A DNA stretch of 64,000 nucleotides from Rhodococcus triatomae BKS 15-14 (GCA_000341795.1 AODO01000069.1:248001-312000), one strand, 5' to 3'; counted from the stretch's first letter, positions 39,190-48,466 are shown. The notes: generated from the sequence alone by a model not told the origin. Numbers and translations: made by a program.

Positions 39190-40719
39190 ATGAGCAGCCC
39201 AGACCTCGCCGACGCGGGCGCGTCGACCGACCTCATCGTCACCAACCCCGGCACCGGGAGCCCGGTGGGCACCGTCCCCTCCCTGTCCGCGGAGTCCGTC
39301 ACCGCGATGGCCGGGGCGGTCCGCGCCGCACAGCCGGCGTGGGAGGCACTCGGACCGACGGGCCGCAAGCACTGGCTGCTGACCTTCCAGGACTGGATCC
39401 TCGACCACGCCGCGGACCTGGCCGACACCATCCAGTCGGAATCGGGGAAGCCGCGCGTCGACGCCGAGGTGGAGATCTCGTTCATCGTCGACCTGCTCGG
39501 ATACTGGTCGCGGCACGCGGCGAAGTTCCTCGCCGATCGGCATCCCGCCCCGCACACCCCGCTGATGCGGGTGAAGCGACTGTCGGTGGCGTACAGCCCG
39601 TACCCGCTCGTCGGAATCATCACGCCGTGGAACTTTCCGCTCGGCATGCCCGCCGCCGACATCGTCCCGGCCCTCGCCGCCGGTGCCGGGGTCCTGCTCA
39701 AGCCGTCCGAGGTCACCCCGCTCACAGCGGTTCGCCTGGCCGAGGGCTGGTCCGAGATCGGCGCCCCACCCGTCTTCGCCGTCGCCACCGGTGCGGGTGC
39801 CACCGGCGCGGCGGTCGTCGAGAACGCCGACTACGTCCAGTTCACGGGATCCACCGCCACCGGCAAGAAGATCGCGGCCGCCTGCGCGGCGACGCTGACC
39901 CCGTACAGCCTCGAACTCGGCGGCAAGGATCCGGCGATCGTCCTCGCCGACGCCGATCTCGACCGGGCCGTGCAGGGGATCGCCTACGGCGCACTGGTGA
40001 ACACCGGCCAACTCTGCGTGTCCATCGAGCGCGTCTACGTCGAGGCGTCGATCCACGACCGGTTCGTCGCCCGGCTCGTCGACCACGTCGAGGAACTGCG
40101 CGTCGGTCTCGACGGACGCAGCATCGAACACGACCTCGGTCCGCTCGCGAACGACGCGCAGCTCGCCATCGTCACCCGGCACGTCGAGCAGGCGATCGCG
40201 TCCGGTGCGACGGCACGGACCGGCGGAAAGCCCACCGGCACCGGCACTTTCTACCCACCGACCGTCCTCGTCGACGTCGACCACACGATGGAGTGCATGA
40301 CCGAGGAGACGTTCGGGCCGGTCATTCCGGTGATGAAGGTGGCGAACGCGGACGAGGCGATCGCACTCGCCAACGACTCCCGCTACGGTCTGTCTGCGTC
40401 GGTGTGGACGTCGGACAAGGGCCGCGCGGGTGCCATCGCCCGCCGCCTGTTCGCCGGCACCGTCAACGTCAACGACTCCGTCGTCAACCTGTTCCACTAC
40501 ACGATCCCGCACGGCGGGTGGGGGCAGTCCGGAACGGGCGCCCGGTGGGGCGGCGCACAGGGCCTGCGCAAGTACTGCCGACAGCAGGCCCTCACCATCC
40601 CCGCGGTTCCGACCATGAAGAAGGAACTCGCGTGGTTCCCCTACGTGCCCGACAAGATCGCGATCCTGCAGAAGTCGATGCGAGCGTTCGCGGCTCGCGG
40701 GAAGCGGCGGTTCGGCTGA
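39190..40719 (+). CDS. NAD(P)-dependent aldehyde dehydrogenase
   Basis: This 509-residue ALDH has the full motif set: SPYPLVGIITPWNFPLGMPA, the cofactor-site LKPSEVTPLTA, FTGSTATGKKI, the general-base LELGGKDPAIV, and the nucleophile Cys in NTGQLCVSIERVYV. The start is ATG at 39190. It lies 180 bases before mno in the same direction. A natural role is to oxidise the aldehyde made by the alcohol dehydrogenases, although formaldehyde itself is usually handled by other routes in actinobacteria. Confidence 0.92.
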   Translation: MSSPDLADAGASTDLIVTNPGTGSPVGTVPSLSAESVTAMAGAVRAAQPAWEALGPTGRKHWLLTFQDWILDHAADLADTIQSESGKPRVDAEVEISFIVDLLGYWSRHAAKFLADRHPAPHTPLMRVKRLSVAYSPYPLVGIITPWNFPLGMPAADIVPALAAGAGVLLKPSEVTPLTAVRLAEGWSEIGAPPVFAVATGAGATGAAVVENADYVQFTGSTATGKKIAAACAATLTPYSLELGGKDPAIVLADADLDRAVQGIAYGALVNTGQLCVSIERVYVEASIHDRFVARLVDHVEELRVGLDGRSIEHDLGPLANDAQLAIVTRHVEQAIASGATARTGGKPTGTGTFYPPTVLVDVDHTMECMTEETFGPVIPVMKVANADEAIALANDSRYGLSASVWTSDKGRAGAIARRLFAGTVNVNDSVVNLFHYTIPHGGWGQSGTGARWGGAQGLRKYCRQQALTIPAVPTMKKELAWFPYVPDKIAILQKSMRAFAARGKRRFG

Positions 40720-40740
40720 CGTGACGTGACGGGCGCGGCC

Positions 40741-40779
40741 GTCCGACCGGGCCAGGGAGCTTCCTACCCGATCGGACGG
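40741..40779 (+). promoter_or_regulatory. Control region of mno with GGGTAGG-type box
   Basis: CCTACCC-GATC-GGACGG (40763-40779) shares 13 consecutive bases with the perfect palindrome before the second alcohol dehydrogenase. It also forms the right arm of an 11-base inverted repeat (40741-40751 with 40767-40777, one mismatch). It lies 121-137 bases before the mno start. MnoR, encoded downstream, is the natural candidate to bind it. Confidence 0.55.
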
Positions 40780-40899
40780 TTCCGTGCGCTCGGACGGGCA
40801 GTTCGCCGGCGCAGCCCTTCCATCGTCGCGACCGCCGACGGACAGTCCTCCTTGTGAGACGCGCGTCACACCACGCGCACCGGACACGAGGAGACTGCG

Positions 40900-42171
40900 A
40901 TGGCCATCGAGCTCAACCAGATCTGGGACTTCCCGATCAAGGAGTTCCACCCGTTCCCGCGGGCACTGATGGGTGTCGGCGCCCACGACATCATCGGCGT
41001 CGAGGCGAAGAACCTGGGGTTCAAGCGAACCCTGCTGATGACCACCGGTCTGCGCGGCTCGGGGATCATCGAGGAACTCGTCGGCAAGATCGAGTACCAG
41101 GGCGTCGAGGTCGTGCTCTACGACAAGGTCGAGTCCAACCCGAAGGACTACAACGTCATGGAGGCCGCGGCGCTGTACCAGAAGGAGAAGTGCGACAGCA
41201 TCATCTCCGTCGGCGGCGGTTCGAGCCACGACGCCGCGAAGGGCGCCCGCGTCGTCATCGCGCACGACGGCCGCAACATCAACGAGTTCGAGGGCTTCGC
41301 GAAGTCCACCAACAAGGAGAACCCACCGCACATCGCCGTGTCCACCACGGCGGGAACGGGTTCCGAGACGTCCTGGGCGTACGTCATCACCGACACCTCG
41401 GACATGAACAACCCGCACAAGTGGGTCGGCTTCGACGAGGCGACCATCGTGACCCTCGCGATCGACGACCCGCTGCTGTACTACACCTGCCCCCAGCACT
41501 TCACGGCGTACTGCGGCTTCGACGTCCTCGCGCACGGCAGTGAGCCGTTCGTGTCCCGGCTGGACTTCGCGCCGTCCCTCGGCAACGCGCTCTACTCGGT
41601 GGAACTCGTCGCGAAGAACCTGCGGGAGGCCGTGTTCGAGCCGCGAAACCTCAAGGCCCGCGAGGGAATGATGAACGCGCAGTACATCGCCGGGCAGGCC
41701 TTCAACTCCGGCGGCCTCGGCATCGTGCACTCCATCTCGCACGCCGTGAGCGCGTTCTTCGACAGCCACCACGGCCTCAACAACGCGATCGCCCTGCCGC
41801 GCGTGTGGGAGTACAACCTGCCCTCCCGTTACGAGCGGTACGCACAGCTCGCCGGGGCGCTCGGAGTCGACACCCGCAACCTCACCACGGTGCAGGCGGC
41901 GGACGCCGCCGTGGAGGCCGCGATCCGCCTCGCCAAGGACGTCGGCATTCCGGACAACTTCGGTCAGGTGCGCACCGACTCGTACGAGAAGAACCAGATG
42001 AACACGAGGAAGTACGAGGGTCGTGGTGACGTGATCCGCGGTGACGAGAAGACGGTCCGCGCGATCTCGGAGCACATCCAGGGTGACTGGTGCACCCCCG
42101 GCAATCCGCGTGAGGTGACGGTCGATTCGATGATCCCCGTGGTCGACCACTGCATCAACAGCGCGTACTGA
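40900..42171 (+). CDS. mno: Methanol dehydrogenase, NDMA/mycofactocin-dependent
   Basis: This 423-residue iron-type alcohol dehydrogenase closely follows the actinobacterial methanol:NDMA oxidoreductase: opening IWDFPIKEFHPFPRALMGVG, nucleotide motif ISVGGGSSHDAAKGARVV, VSTTAGTGSETSWAYVITD and the metal-binding histidines in GIVHSISHAVSAFFDSHHGLNNAI. These enzymes hold NAD(H) tightly and pass electrons to mycofactocin, with the dye NDMA as an artificial acceptor. They oxidise methanol and other primary alcohols. The ATG at 40900 follows GAGGAG at six bases. Gene order with MoxR, VWA, a second dehydrogenase, mnoS, mnoR and mftM matches what I recall of the Mycolicibacterium smegmatis mno locus. 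Confidence 0.93.
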   Translation: MAIELNQIWDFPIKEFHPFPRALMGVGAHDIIGVEAKNLGFKRTLLMTTGLRGSGIIEELVGKIEYQGVEVVLYDKVESNPKDYNVMEAAALYQKEKCDSIISVGGGSSHDAAKGARVVIAHDGRNINEFEGFAKSTNKENPPHIAVSTTAGTGSETSWAYVITDTSDMNNPHKWVGFDEATIVTLAIDDPLLYYTCPQHFTAYCGFDVLAHGSEPFVSRLDFAPSLGNALYSVELVAKNLREAVFEPRNLKAREGMMNAQYIAGQAFNSGGLGIVHSISHAVSAFFDSHHGLNNAIALPRVWEYNLPSRYERYAQLAGALGVDTRNLTTVQAADAAVEAAIRLAKDVGIPDNFGQVRTDSYEKNQMNTRKYEGRGDVIRGDEKTVRAISEHIQGDWCTPGNPREVTVDSMIPVVDHCINSAY

Positions 42172-42270
42172 CCCCGCGAGACCCGCGCCCGGGGCGGTCG
42201 CAGCCCCGCCCCGCCCTGGGCGCGTTCACCAGCGTTCACCCACATCGCCGGAGAGAACGGAATCCGCACC

Positions 42271-43383
42271 ATGACCGCACCACTCACCACCGCACCGACC
42301 GAGGTCCGGTTCGGCGACGGCGCCGATCTGTCGGCGGCCCTCCGCGCGGTGGGATACATCGCCGACGACACCTTCTCCGTCGTCGTTCATCTCGCGACGG
42401 CACTCGACCGGCCTCTGCTCCTCGAGGGGCCCGCCGGCGTCGGCAAGACCGAGCTCGCGAAGTCGCTCGCAGCGGTGTCGGGTCGGAAGCTGGTGCGGCT
42501 GCAGTGTTACGAGGGTCTGGACGACAACCGCGCACTCTACGAGTGGGACTACGCCAAACAGCTCCTGCACGTGCAGATGCTGCGGGATCGGATCGGCGAG
42601 CGGATGGCCGCGTTCGACGACCTCGCCGAGGCGTCGAGATTCCTGGCGGCACAGGACTTCGGGTTGTATTCGGAGACCTTCCTCGCCGTCCGCCCCCTGC
42701 TCGAGGCGATCCTCTCCCCGGAACCCGTCGTCCTGCTCGTCGACGAGGTGGACCGGACCGAGGAGGCGATGGAGGCCCTGCTGCTCGAGGTCCTCGCCGA
42801 GAAGCAGGTCACCATTCCCGAGGTCGGCACCTTCACCGCCCGGTCCGCGCCGTGGGTGATCCTGACGTCCAACGACACTCGCGAACTGTCGCCCGCACTC
42901 AAGCGCCGATGCCTGCACTACCACCTCGACTACCCGACGCCCGAGCGGGAACGGGACATCGTGGTCTCCCGGGCACCCGAGGTCGAGTCGGCCGTCGCCG
43001 CGGACGTGGTCGAGCTCGCCCGCGTGCTGCGGGCGCTGCCGCTGCGCAAGAGCCCGTCGATCGCCGAGGTCATCGACGCCGCCCGCGCCGCCGTCGTCCT
43101 CCGCGGCACCGGTGCGGCCGCGGGACTCGACGGGATTCGCGACATCCTGCTCGCGGCACTGCTGAAGTACACCAGCGACGTCGATCTCGCCCGGACGCAC
43201 CTGTCCGGGGCCGCATCCGCCCCCGCCTCCGGGCCCGCCGCCACGGCACCTCCCGAACGGGTCACCGTCGCATCCCGCCCCGCGAACACGACCACGGCCG
43301 TGTTCCGCGGCCACGGGGGGAGCGGCGGCGGTACCGGCCGTGCGCACGGCGGCGTCGGCTCCGCCCGGTCGGCCCGGAGCTGA
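42271..43383 (+). CDS. MoxR-type AAA+ ATPase
   Basis: This 370-residue ATPase has Walker A GPAGVGKTE (53-61), Walker B VVLLVDEVDR and a sensor ILTSNDTRELSPALKRRC. The first 300 residues form the AAA+ module, while the last 60 are low-complexity Ala/Gly/Ser/Pro. MoxR proteins work with a von Willebrand A-domain partner to insert metals or activate enzymes, as CoxD-CoxE and NirQ-NorD do. The partner is the next gene, and the client is probably Mno or the second iron-type dehydrogenase. The ATG is at 42271. Confidence 0.9.
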   Translation: MTAPLTTAPTEVRFGDGADLSAALRAVGYIADDTFSVVVHLATALDRPLLLEGPAGVGKTELAKSLAAVSGRKLVRLQCYEGLDDNRALYEWDYAKQLLHVQMLRDRIGERMAAFDDLAEASRFLAAQDFGLYSETFLAVRPLLEAILSPEPVVLLVDEVDRTEEAMEALLLEVLAEKQVTIPEVGTFTARSAPWVILTSNDTRELSPALKRRCLHYHLDYPTPERERDIVVSRAPEVESAVAADVVELARVLRALPLRKSPSIAEVIDAARAAVVLRGTGAAAGLDGIRDILLAALLKYTSDVDLARTHLSGAASAPASGPAATAPPERVTVASRPANTTTAVFRGHGGSGGGTGRAHGGVGSARSARS

Positions 43384-43385
43384 CG

Positions 43386-44891
43386 GTGACCACGCCCACC
43401 ACCCGAGTTCCCGAGTCGCAGATACTCGACGTCCTCTCCGCGGTGTTCGGGACAGTGCTGCGGCGCAACGGAGTCGCGGCATCACCCGCCGAGGTGATCG
43501 AGGTCCGCCGGGTCCTCGGCCTGCTCGGTGCCCGGGACCGCGCGGTCACCCGCGCCGCCCTGCGCTCCGTCTGCGCGAAGTACGGCCACGAACAGTCCGG
43601 GTTCGACCGCGCCTTCGACCAGTTCCTCGGTGCCACGACGACGACGCCGGGACGCGAACACGGCCCCGCGCGAACCGAGTTCGCCGAGGGGCTGCCGACC
43701 GCTCTCGAGGTGGCCGACAACTCGGAGACCGCGCGCTACGCCGAGTACAACGAACGCGCCGCCGAGGTCGGCGACCACTTCGACACCCCCGAGGCCGAGA
43801 AGGGTTTCAACCCGCACAAGGACGACGACGACGTGAGCATGACCTCGTCCGACGCCGAACTGTCCGTCGACACCGGCGCGGACTCCGGGCGGCGCGGCGT
43901 CACCTACACCGTCGACGTCGAACGGGCCGGGACCCACGTCGTCGGCGACCTCGCGTCCACGCCCGGCGCGGTGACGGTCGGCGCGCTGTCCTGGGACGAC
44001 CCGGCGTCGATCCTCGCCTGGCTGGACGCATACGACCCGAGCCGCGCCTACGACGACGCCGCCGACGAACCCCTCACCGCCGCACAGCTGAACCGGCTCG
44101 CCGAGGCGGTGGAGGCGTTCGTCGCGGCCCTCGCCGACACTACGGTGGCCGGGGAGACCCCCGACCTCGATCACGGCAGCGGCGATCCGCACGCCGACGT
44201 CACCAGGGCCTGCCACGAGATCCTGCGTCGGATGCGCGGCCCGGCCAGGCCGCGACCCCGCGAACACGCCGCGGGCCGCCTCGACATGCGGCGCACGGTC
44301 CGGTCGAGCCTGCGCACCGACGGGGTGCCGTTCCACCTCGTCGTCCGGGCGCCCCGTCCCGACCGGACCCGACTGCTGATCCTCGCGGACGTGTCGCTGT
44401 CGGTGCGCCCGGTCACCGCGTTCTCCCTCCGGCTCGCGCAGGCGATGCACCGGCAGGCGACGCGGTGCCGGGTCGTCGCGTTCGTCGACGAACCGGTCGA
44501 CGTCACCGACGTGCTGCTCCGCGCCGGCGGCGACGACGCGCTCGCCGCGGTCCTCGCCGATCCGCGAATCGACCTGGAGGCGTCCAGCGACTACGGCCGC
44601 GTGATCGACGGGATGCTGACGGGACACGGACACCTGCTGGACTCGCGGACGTCCGTGCTGGTGGTGGGGGACGCCCGCGGCAACGGCCTGCCGTCGCGCG
44701 CCGACCGCCTGGCCGTCCTGCGCAGGCGGGTGCACCGGCTGGCATGGGTGACGCCGGAGGCCCGCCGGTACTGGGACCAGGCCACCTGCGCGATGGGCGA
44801 GTACGCGGACGTGTGCGACGACGTCGTCACGGCCCGGGACACCGAGCAGCTGATCGCCAGGGCGGGGGAGCTGGCACACGCCCTCTCCTGA
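43386..44891 (+). CDS. VWA-domain (CoxE-like) protein
   Basis: This 501-residue protein starts at a GTG two bases after the MoxR-type stop. Its C-terminal 180 residues form a VWA/CoxE-like domain: RTRLLILADVSLSVRPVTAFSLRLAQAMHRQ (metal-site D-x-S-x-S as DVSLS) and later ASSDYGRVIDGML and VLVVGDARGNG. The middle is acidic and probably flexible. It is the expected partner of the MoxR ATPase. An apparent longer frame upstream runs inside the ATPase gene and is not used. Confidence 0.88.
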   Translation: MTTPTTRVPESQILDVLSAVFGTVLRRNGVAASPAEVIEVRRVLGLLGARDRAVTRAALRSVCAKYGHEQSGFDRAFDQFLGATTTTPGREHGPARTEFAEGLPTALEVADNSETARYAEYNERAAEVGDHFDTPEAEKGFNPHKDDDDVSMTSSDAELSVDTGADSGRRGVTYTVDVERAGTHVVGDLASTPGAVTVGALSWDDPASILAWLDAYDPSRAYDDAADEPLTAAQLNRLAEAVEAFVAALADTTVAGETPDLDHGSGDPHADVTRACHEILRRMRGPARPRPREHAAGRLDMRRTVRSSLRTDGVPFHLVVRAPRPDRTRLLILADVSLSVRPVTAFSLRLAQAMHRQATRCRVVAFVDEPVDVTDVLLRAGGDDALAAVLADPRIDLEASSDYGRVIDGMLTGHGHLLDSRTSVLVVGDARGNGLPSRADRLAVLRRRVHRLAWVTPEARRYWDQATCAMGEYADVCDDVVTARDTEQLIARAGELAHALS

Positions 44892-44896
44892 CCCGA

Positions 44897-44928
44897 GCCG
44901 GTACCTACCCGATCGGGTAGGTACCGGC
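44897..44928. promoter_or_regulatory. 32-bp perfect palindrome with GGGTAGG box
   Basis: Every base from 44897 to 44928 pairs with its partner and there is no spacer; the centre is CCTACCC-GATC-GGGTAGG (44904-44921). A loopless palindrome suits a dimeric DNA-binding protein better than a terminator, although it starts only six bases after the VWA stop and could do both. A further half-site CCTGCCC follows at 44928. A possible -10 TACTGT (44967-44972) lies ahead of the next gene, together with an ACTGTGA/TCACAGT dyad. Confidence 0.7.
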
Positions 44929-45018
44929 CTGCCCGTTGGTGCGTGGGGGAGCGCTGCGCCTGCCGGTACTGTGAAACTGTTAGCTGAGTCACAGTGGTCG
45001 GATGAAAGAGCGTCGCCG

Positions 45019-46227
45019 GTGTCTGTCGCACATACCCGCCAGCGCGTGACCGGGCGGCCCGATGCCCGGCGCGAGGTCCCCCGGACGGTGAAGTTCCATG
45101 CCCCCGAGATCGTCTTCGGTCTCGGATCCCTGCAGGAGGCCGCGCACGCGGCGGCCCGGCTCGGTGCCGCCCGGCCGATGCTCGTCACCGACGGTGGCCT
45201 GATCGAGGCCGGCTGGGTCGACGAGTTCCTGGACTGCCTGCGCGAGTGCGGACTGACCGCCACCGTCTGGCAGGACCTGACCCCCAATCCGAAGGACCAC
45301 GAGATCGCGGACGGCTACGAGCGGTACCGGGAGAACGGCTGCGACGTGCTTGTCGCGCTCGGCGGCGGCTCCGTCATCGACGCCACGAAAGGCATCGCCG
45401 TACTCGCGTCGAACGGTGGCCACATACTCGACTACGAGGGCGTGGACCGGGCGACCGCGCCGATCCCGCCGCTCGTGATGATCCCCACCACCTCCGGCAC
45501 CGGCGCCGACGTGTCCCAGTTCTGCATCGTCACCGACACCCGGCGCGGCACCAAGATCACCATCATCGGCCGCTCCCTCGTGCCCGACGTCACCGTCATC
45601 GACCCGCGTCTGCTCACCACGATGCCCGAATGGCTCAACGCGGCAACGGGTCTCGACGCTCTGACGCACGGCATCGAGGCGTTCGTGTCCCTCGCCCACA
45701 ACCCGCTGACCGATCACCACGCGTTGCGGGCGGTCGGGATGGTCACCGACAACCTCCCGCACACCATCGACGACCCGCTCGGGATGGACGCGCGCACCGC
45801 CATGGCCCAGGCCAGCCTGGAGGCGGGCCTGGCGTTCACGAACGCCATCCTGGGCGCAGCACACGCAATGAGCCACCAGGTCGGGGGGCTGCTCGACCTG
45901 CCGCACGGGGTGATCAACGGAATCCTGCTGCCGCACGTCATCCGGTTCAACGCCTCCGCCGATGCCGAGCCGTTCGTCGACATCGCCCGCAGCCTCGGCC
46001 TGGACGAGCACCGCGGCACCCCCGAGGAGGCGGCGCTCGCGGTCGCGGACCGCGTGCAGCGCCTCGCCCGCGAGGTGGGGGTGCCCACCGGGCTCGGCGC
46101 GCTCGGCGTCCGCGAGGAGGACCTGGACCGGCTGGCGCGGTTCGCCCTGCGGGACGCGTGCATGTCCACCAACCCGCGCACCGCGAGCCACCAGCAGATG
46201 GTCGAGCTGTACCGGGCGGCACTGTGA
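45019..46227 (+). CDS. Iron-containing alcohol dehydrogenase (DhaT/ErcA-like)
   Basis: This 402-residue group III alcohol dehydrogenase has the family blocks KFHAPEIVFGLGSLQEA, VLVALGGGSVIDATKGIAVLA, MIPTTSGTGADVSQFCIVTD and the metal ligands in GLDALTHGIEAFVS, LGAAHAMSHQVGG and LPHGVINGILLPHV. I prefer the GTG at 45019; a GTG at 44971 would lie almost on the presumed promoter. An equivalent gene in the mycobacterial mno locus is annotated as a 1,3-propanediol dehydrogenase. In pseudomonads a relative (ErcA) has a regulatory rather than catabolic role, so either function is open. Confidence 0.88.
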   Translation: MSVAHTRQRVTGRPDARREVPRTVKFHAPEIVFGLGSLQEAAHAAARLGAARPMLVTDGGLIEAGWVDEFLDCLRECGLTATVWQDLTPNPKDHEIADGYERYRENGCDVLVALGGGSVIDATKGIAVLASNGGHILDYEGVDRATAPIPPLVMIPTTSGTGADVSQFCIVTDTRRGTKITIIGRSLVPDVTVIDPRLLTTMPEWLNAATGLDALTHGIEAFVSLAHNPLTDHHALRAVGMVTDNLPHTIDDPLGMDARTAMAQASLEAGLAFTNAILGAAHAMSHQVGGLLDLPHGVINGILLPHVIRFNASADAEPFVDIARSLGLDEHRGTPEEAALAVADRVQRLAREVGVPTGLGALGVREEDLDRLARFALRDACMSTNPRTASHQQMVELYRAAL

Positions 46228-46246
46228 TCCACCGTTCGGAGTCGTC

Positions 46247-47620
46247 GTGACGGCGGGCCGGGACGTGTCGCCGGATCTCGCGGTCCTGACCGGACTCCGC
46301 TCCGGGAAGGGCAGCTACTGGACGCAGTACCGCGGCGCGGCCGAACGCCTCGAGCGGGTGGTGCACGCCCTCGACCTGATCTCCCGTGCCCTGGTCCGGA
46401 CGATCGAGGGTCCGGAAACCCTGGTGTGCGCGGTCGCGGAGGCCGCGCGGGCCCACCTGAACGCCCGCTGGGTGGTGTTCGCGCTCACCGACGGCGCCCT
46501 CCACGACTCCGGCCCGCGCCGTCTCGTGCTCGGACCCGATGCCACCCCGTTCCTGGTCGGCGACGTCACCGGGCCCCCGCTGCCCGACGAGGTGCTCGAG
46601 TGCCTCGAAACCATCCGCACCGGATCCGGTAACCACGGCAGCGTGATCGAGTTCGAGAACCATCACGTGCACGTCCCGCTGATCCTCGACGGCGGCGTGG
46701 TCGGCGCGATCGCCGCGTGGACCGACCCCGACCGAACCCTCGACGCCACCGACGCCTCCGTTCTCAACATCCTCGCCAGCCAGACCGCGGTGGCGTTGCA
46801 GAACTCGGCGCTCTACCAACGGGGAACCGTGGCGCTGCAACGGGCCGAGCAGGCGTCGGCACAAGCCCACCGAACCGCGTCCGACCTGGCGGTGCGCAAC
46901 GCGGAACTCCTTGCGACGCAACGGCAACTGGACGCCGCGCATCGGCACCAGATCCTCGACGACGACCGCAGGCGCATCGCCCGCGAACTGCACGACAGCG
47001 TCACCCAGGCGGTGCTGTCCGCAGGCATGCAGATCGAGGTGTCCCTGGGTGAGATCCCCGGCGACGAACGGGCCGAACGGCTGGGCCTCGCGAAGGAGAT
47101 GACGCGCCGCGCCGTCGAGCAGTTGCGGACCGCGATCTTCACCCTCAACAACACGCCGTGGTCCGAGACGGCGCCACTGCCCGAGATGCTGCGGCAGCTC
47201 GGAGTCGTCGCGATGCCCACCGACCTGGCCGTGGAGGTGCGGGTCGAGGGGACGCCCGTGGAGCTGAGCGGCGAGGTCGGGCACGCGCTGCTGCGCATCG
47301 CCGGCGAGGCCCTCTTCAACACGACCGTGCACGCGAGCGCCTCACGCGCCGTCCTGCGACTGACCTACCGGGACGACGAGGTCGGGTTGGCCGTCGACGA
47401 CGACGGCTCCGGCGACCCGGTCCGCATCCGCGCCGCCCTCCGTGACGCGGTCGCGAACGACTCCGACGGACACCACCGCGGACTGGCGAACATGGCCACC
47501 CGCGCCCGAGAACTCGGCGGCGACTTCGCCGTCCGCCGCGCCCGGATCGGCGGCGTCCGCATCGCCGTCACACTCCCCACGGCACCGCACGTGCCGGCTC
47601 CACCGACGGAGGCTCCCTGA
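46247..47620 (+). CDS. mnoS: Sensor histidine kinase MnoS-like
   Basis: This 457-residue soluble kinase has an N-terminal GAF-type sensor (about 40-190), a linker, a HisKA_3 dimerisation domain with phosphorylated H249 in RRRIARELHDSVTQAVL, and a HATPase domain ending HRGLANMATRARELGG. There is no membrane segment. The GTG at 46247 is preceded by GGAG at six bases, 19 bases after the dehydrogenase stop. The mnoR start overlaps its stop by one base (TGATG). Position in the mno block and domain order fit the MnoS kinase, which with MnoR is needed for methanol-dependent induction in mycobacteria. Confidence 0.9.
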   Translation: MTAGRDVSPDLAVLTGLRSGKGSYWTQYRGAAERLERVVHALDLISRALVRTIEGPETLVCAVAEAARAHLNARWVVFALTDGALHDSGPRRLVLGPDATPFLVGDVTGPPLPDEVLECLETIRTGSGNHGSVIEFENHHVHVPLILDGGVVGAIAAWTDPDRTLDATDASVLNILASQTAVALQNSALYQRGTVALQRAEQASAQAHRTASDLAVRNAELLATQRQLDAAHRHQILDDDRRRIARELHDSVTQAVLSAGMQIEVSLGEIPGDERAERLGLAKEMTRRAVEQLRTAIFTLNNTPWSETAPLPEMLRQLGVVAMPTDLAVEVRVEGTPVELSGEVGHALLRIAGEALFNTTVHASASRAVLRLTYRDDEVGLAVDDDGSGDPVRIRAALRDAVANDSDGHHRGLANMATRARELGGDFAVRRARIGGVRIAVTLPTAPHVPAPPTEAP

Positions 47621-48300
47621 TGCCCGCTGCCGCCACCCATCGACCCCGCTCCGCCGACAGCACCCGGCAGGTCCGGATCGTGCTCGTCGACGACCACGCG
47701 ATCCTCCGGCAGGGTCTGCGCTCCGTGCTCGACCGCGAGTCCGACCTCCAGGTCGTGGGCGAAGCCGACACCCGCGTCGACGCCGAAGCCGCCGCTGCCC
47801 GCCTCGATCCCGACGTCGTGGTGATCGACCTCAAGCTCGGCGCCGGATCGGACTACGAGGGGCTGGCACTCTGCCGCAGCCTGTCCGCGGCTCACCCGGG
47901 AATGGGCCTGCTCGTCCTGACCACCTTCCTCGACGAACGCCTCGTGCTCGAGGCCGTGCAGCACGGCGCGCGCGGGTACGTCGTCAAGGACGTCGACACC
48001 ACCGAACTGGTGCGTGCCATTCGTGCCGTCGCGCAGGGGGAGAGCGCGTTCGACTCCCGCACCGCCGCCACCGTCGTGCAGAGCCTCGGACGGACCGGCG
48101 TGCAGTCCGAGAAGCTCACCGACCGCGAGATCGAGGTCCTGGGCCTGCTCGCGAAAGGTCTGTCCAACAACGGGATCGGCGAGCAGCTGTTCATCTCGGC
48201 GACCACCGTCAAGTTCCACGTCAGCAACCTGATGCGCAAGCTCGGCGTCACCCGCCGCGCCGAGGCGGTCTACGAGGCCAGCAAACGCGGACTGATCTGA
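47620..48300 (+). CDS. mnoR: NarL-type response regulator MnoR-like
   Basis: This 226-residue regulator has a receiver domain (acidic pair D24-D25, phospho-acceptor D70 in VVVIDLKLG, K123) and a C-terminal LuxR helix-turn-helix (KLTDREIEVLGLLAKGLSNN followed by GEQLFISATTVKFHVSNLMRKL). It is co-translated with mnoS. NarL-type regulators bind inverted repeats of about 16-20 bases, so the repeated CCTRCCC-N4-GGGYAGG boxes in this block are the first candidates for its target. Confidence 0.93.
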   Translation: MPAAATHRPRSADSTRQVRIVLVDDHAILRQGLRSVLDRESDLQVVGEADTRVDAEAAAARLDPDVVVIDLKLGAGSDYEGLALCRSLSAAHPGMGLLVLTTFLDERLVLEAVQHGARGYVVKDVDTTELVRAIRAVAQGESAFDSRTAATVVQSLGRTGVQSEKLTDREIEVLGLLAKGLSNNGIGEQLFISATTVKFHVSNLMRKLGVTRRAEAVYEASKRGLI

Positions 48301-48337
48301 GGCCGGACCGGTCGGGTGGCGCGCGATCGCAGGCGAA

Positions 48338-48466
48338 CTACCGGTCCATCCCACGGATCACGGCCCGCGCCGCCGCGGCGACCGCACGGGCCTGGAGTTC
48401 GACGACCGCGTCCGCGACGGACAGCACCACCACGAGGGAGCCGCCGACCCACACCGGAAGCCTCAC
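48338..48466 (-). CDS. 42-residue hydrophobic peptide coupled to mftM
   Basis: A small reading frame starts at a GTG that overlaps the mftM stop (GTGA at 48463-48466) and ends at TAG 38 bases from the mnoR stop. The peptide begins MRLPVWVGGSLVVVLSVADA and ends in a basic, Ala/Arg-rich helix. It has no cysteine and could be a single-pass membrane peptide. The coupling overlap is the same as that between true genes throughout the window, but short frames like this also arise by chance, and I know no homologue. Confidence 0.4.
   Translation of the reverse strand: MRLPVWVGGSLVVVLSVADAVVELQARAVAAAARAVIRGMDR

Noticed and set aside
37894-42150. Minus-strand open frame of more than 1400 codons
   Set aside because: It lies opposite the PucR, ALDH and mno genes, which have clear family motifs. 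The translation is Arg/Gly/Val/Asp-rich with no fold or binding site, as expected for the antisense frame of GC-rich genes.
45947-47332. Minus-strand frame opposite mnoS
   Set aside because: The kinase frame has phosphorylation and ATP-binding motifs and coupled neighbours; the opposite frame has neither.
48305-48347. GGACCGGT/ACCGGTCC pair as terminator of mnoR
   Set aside because: Only eight pairs with a 27-base loop, and overlapping the end of the small ORF. Too weak to call.
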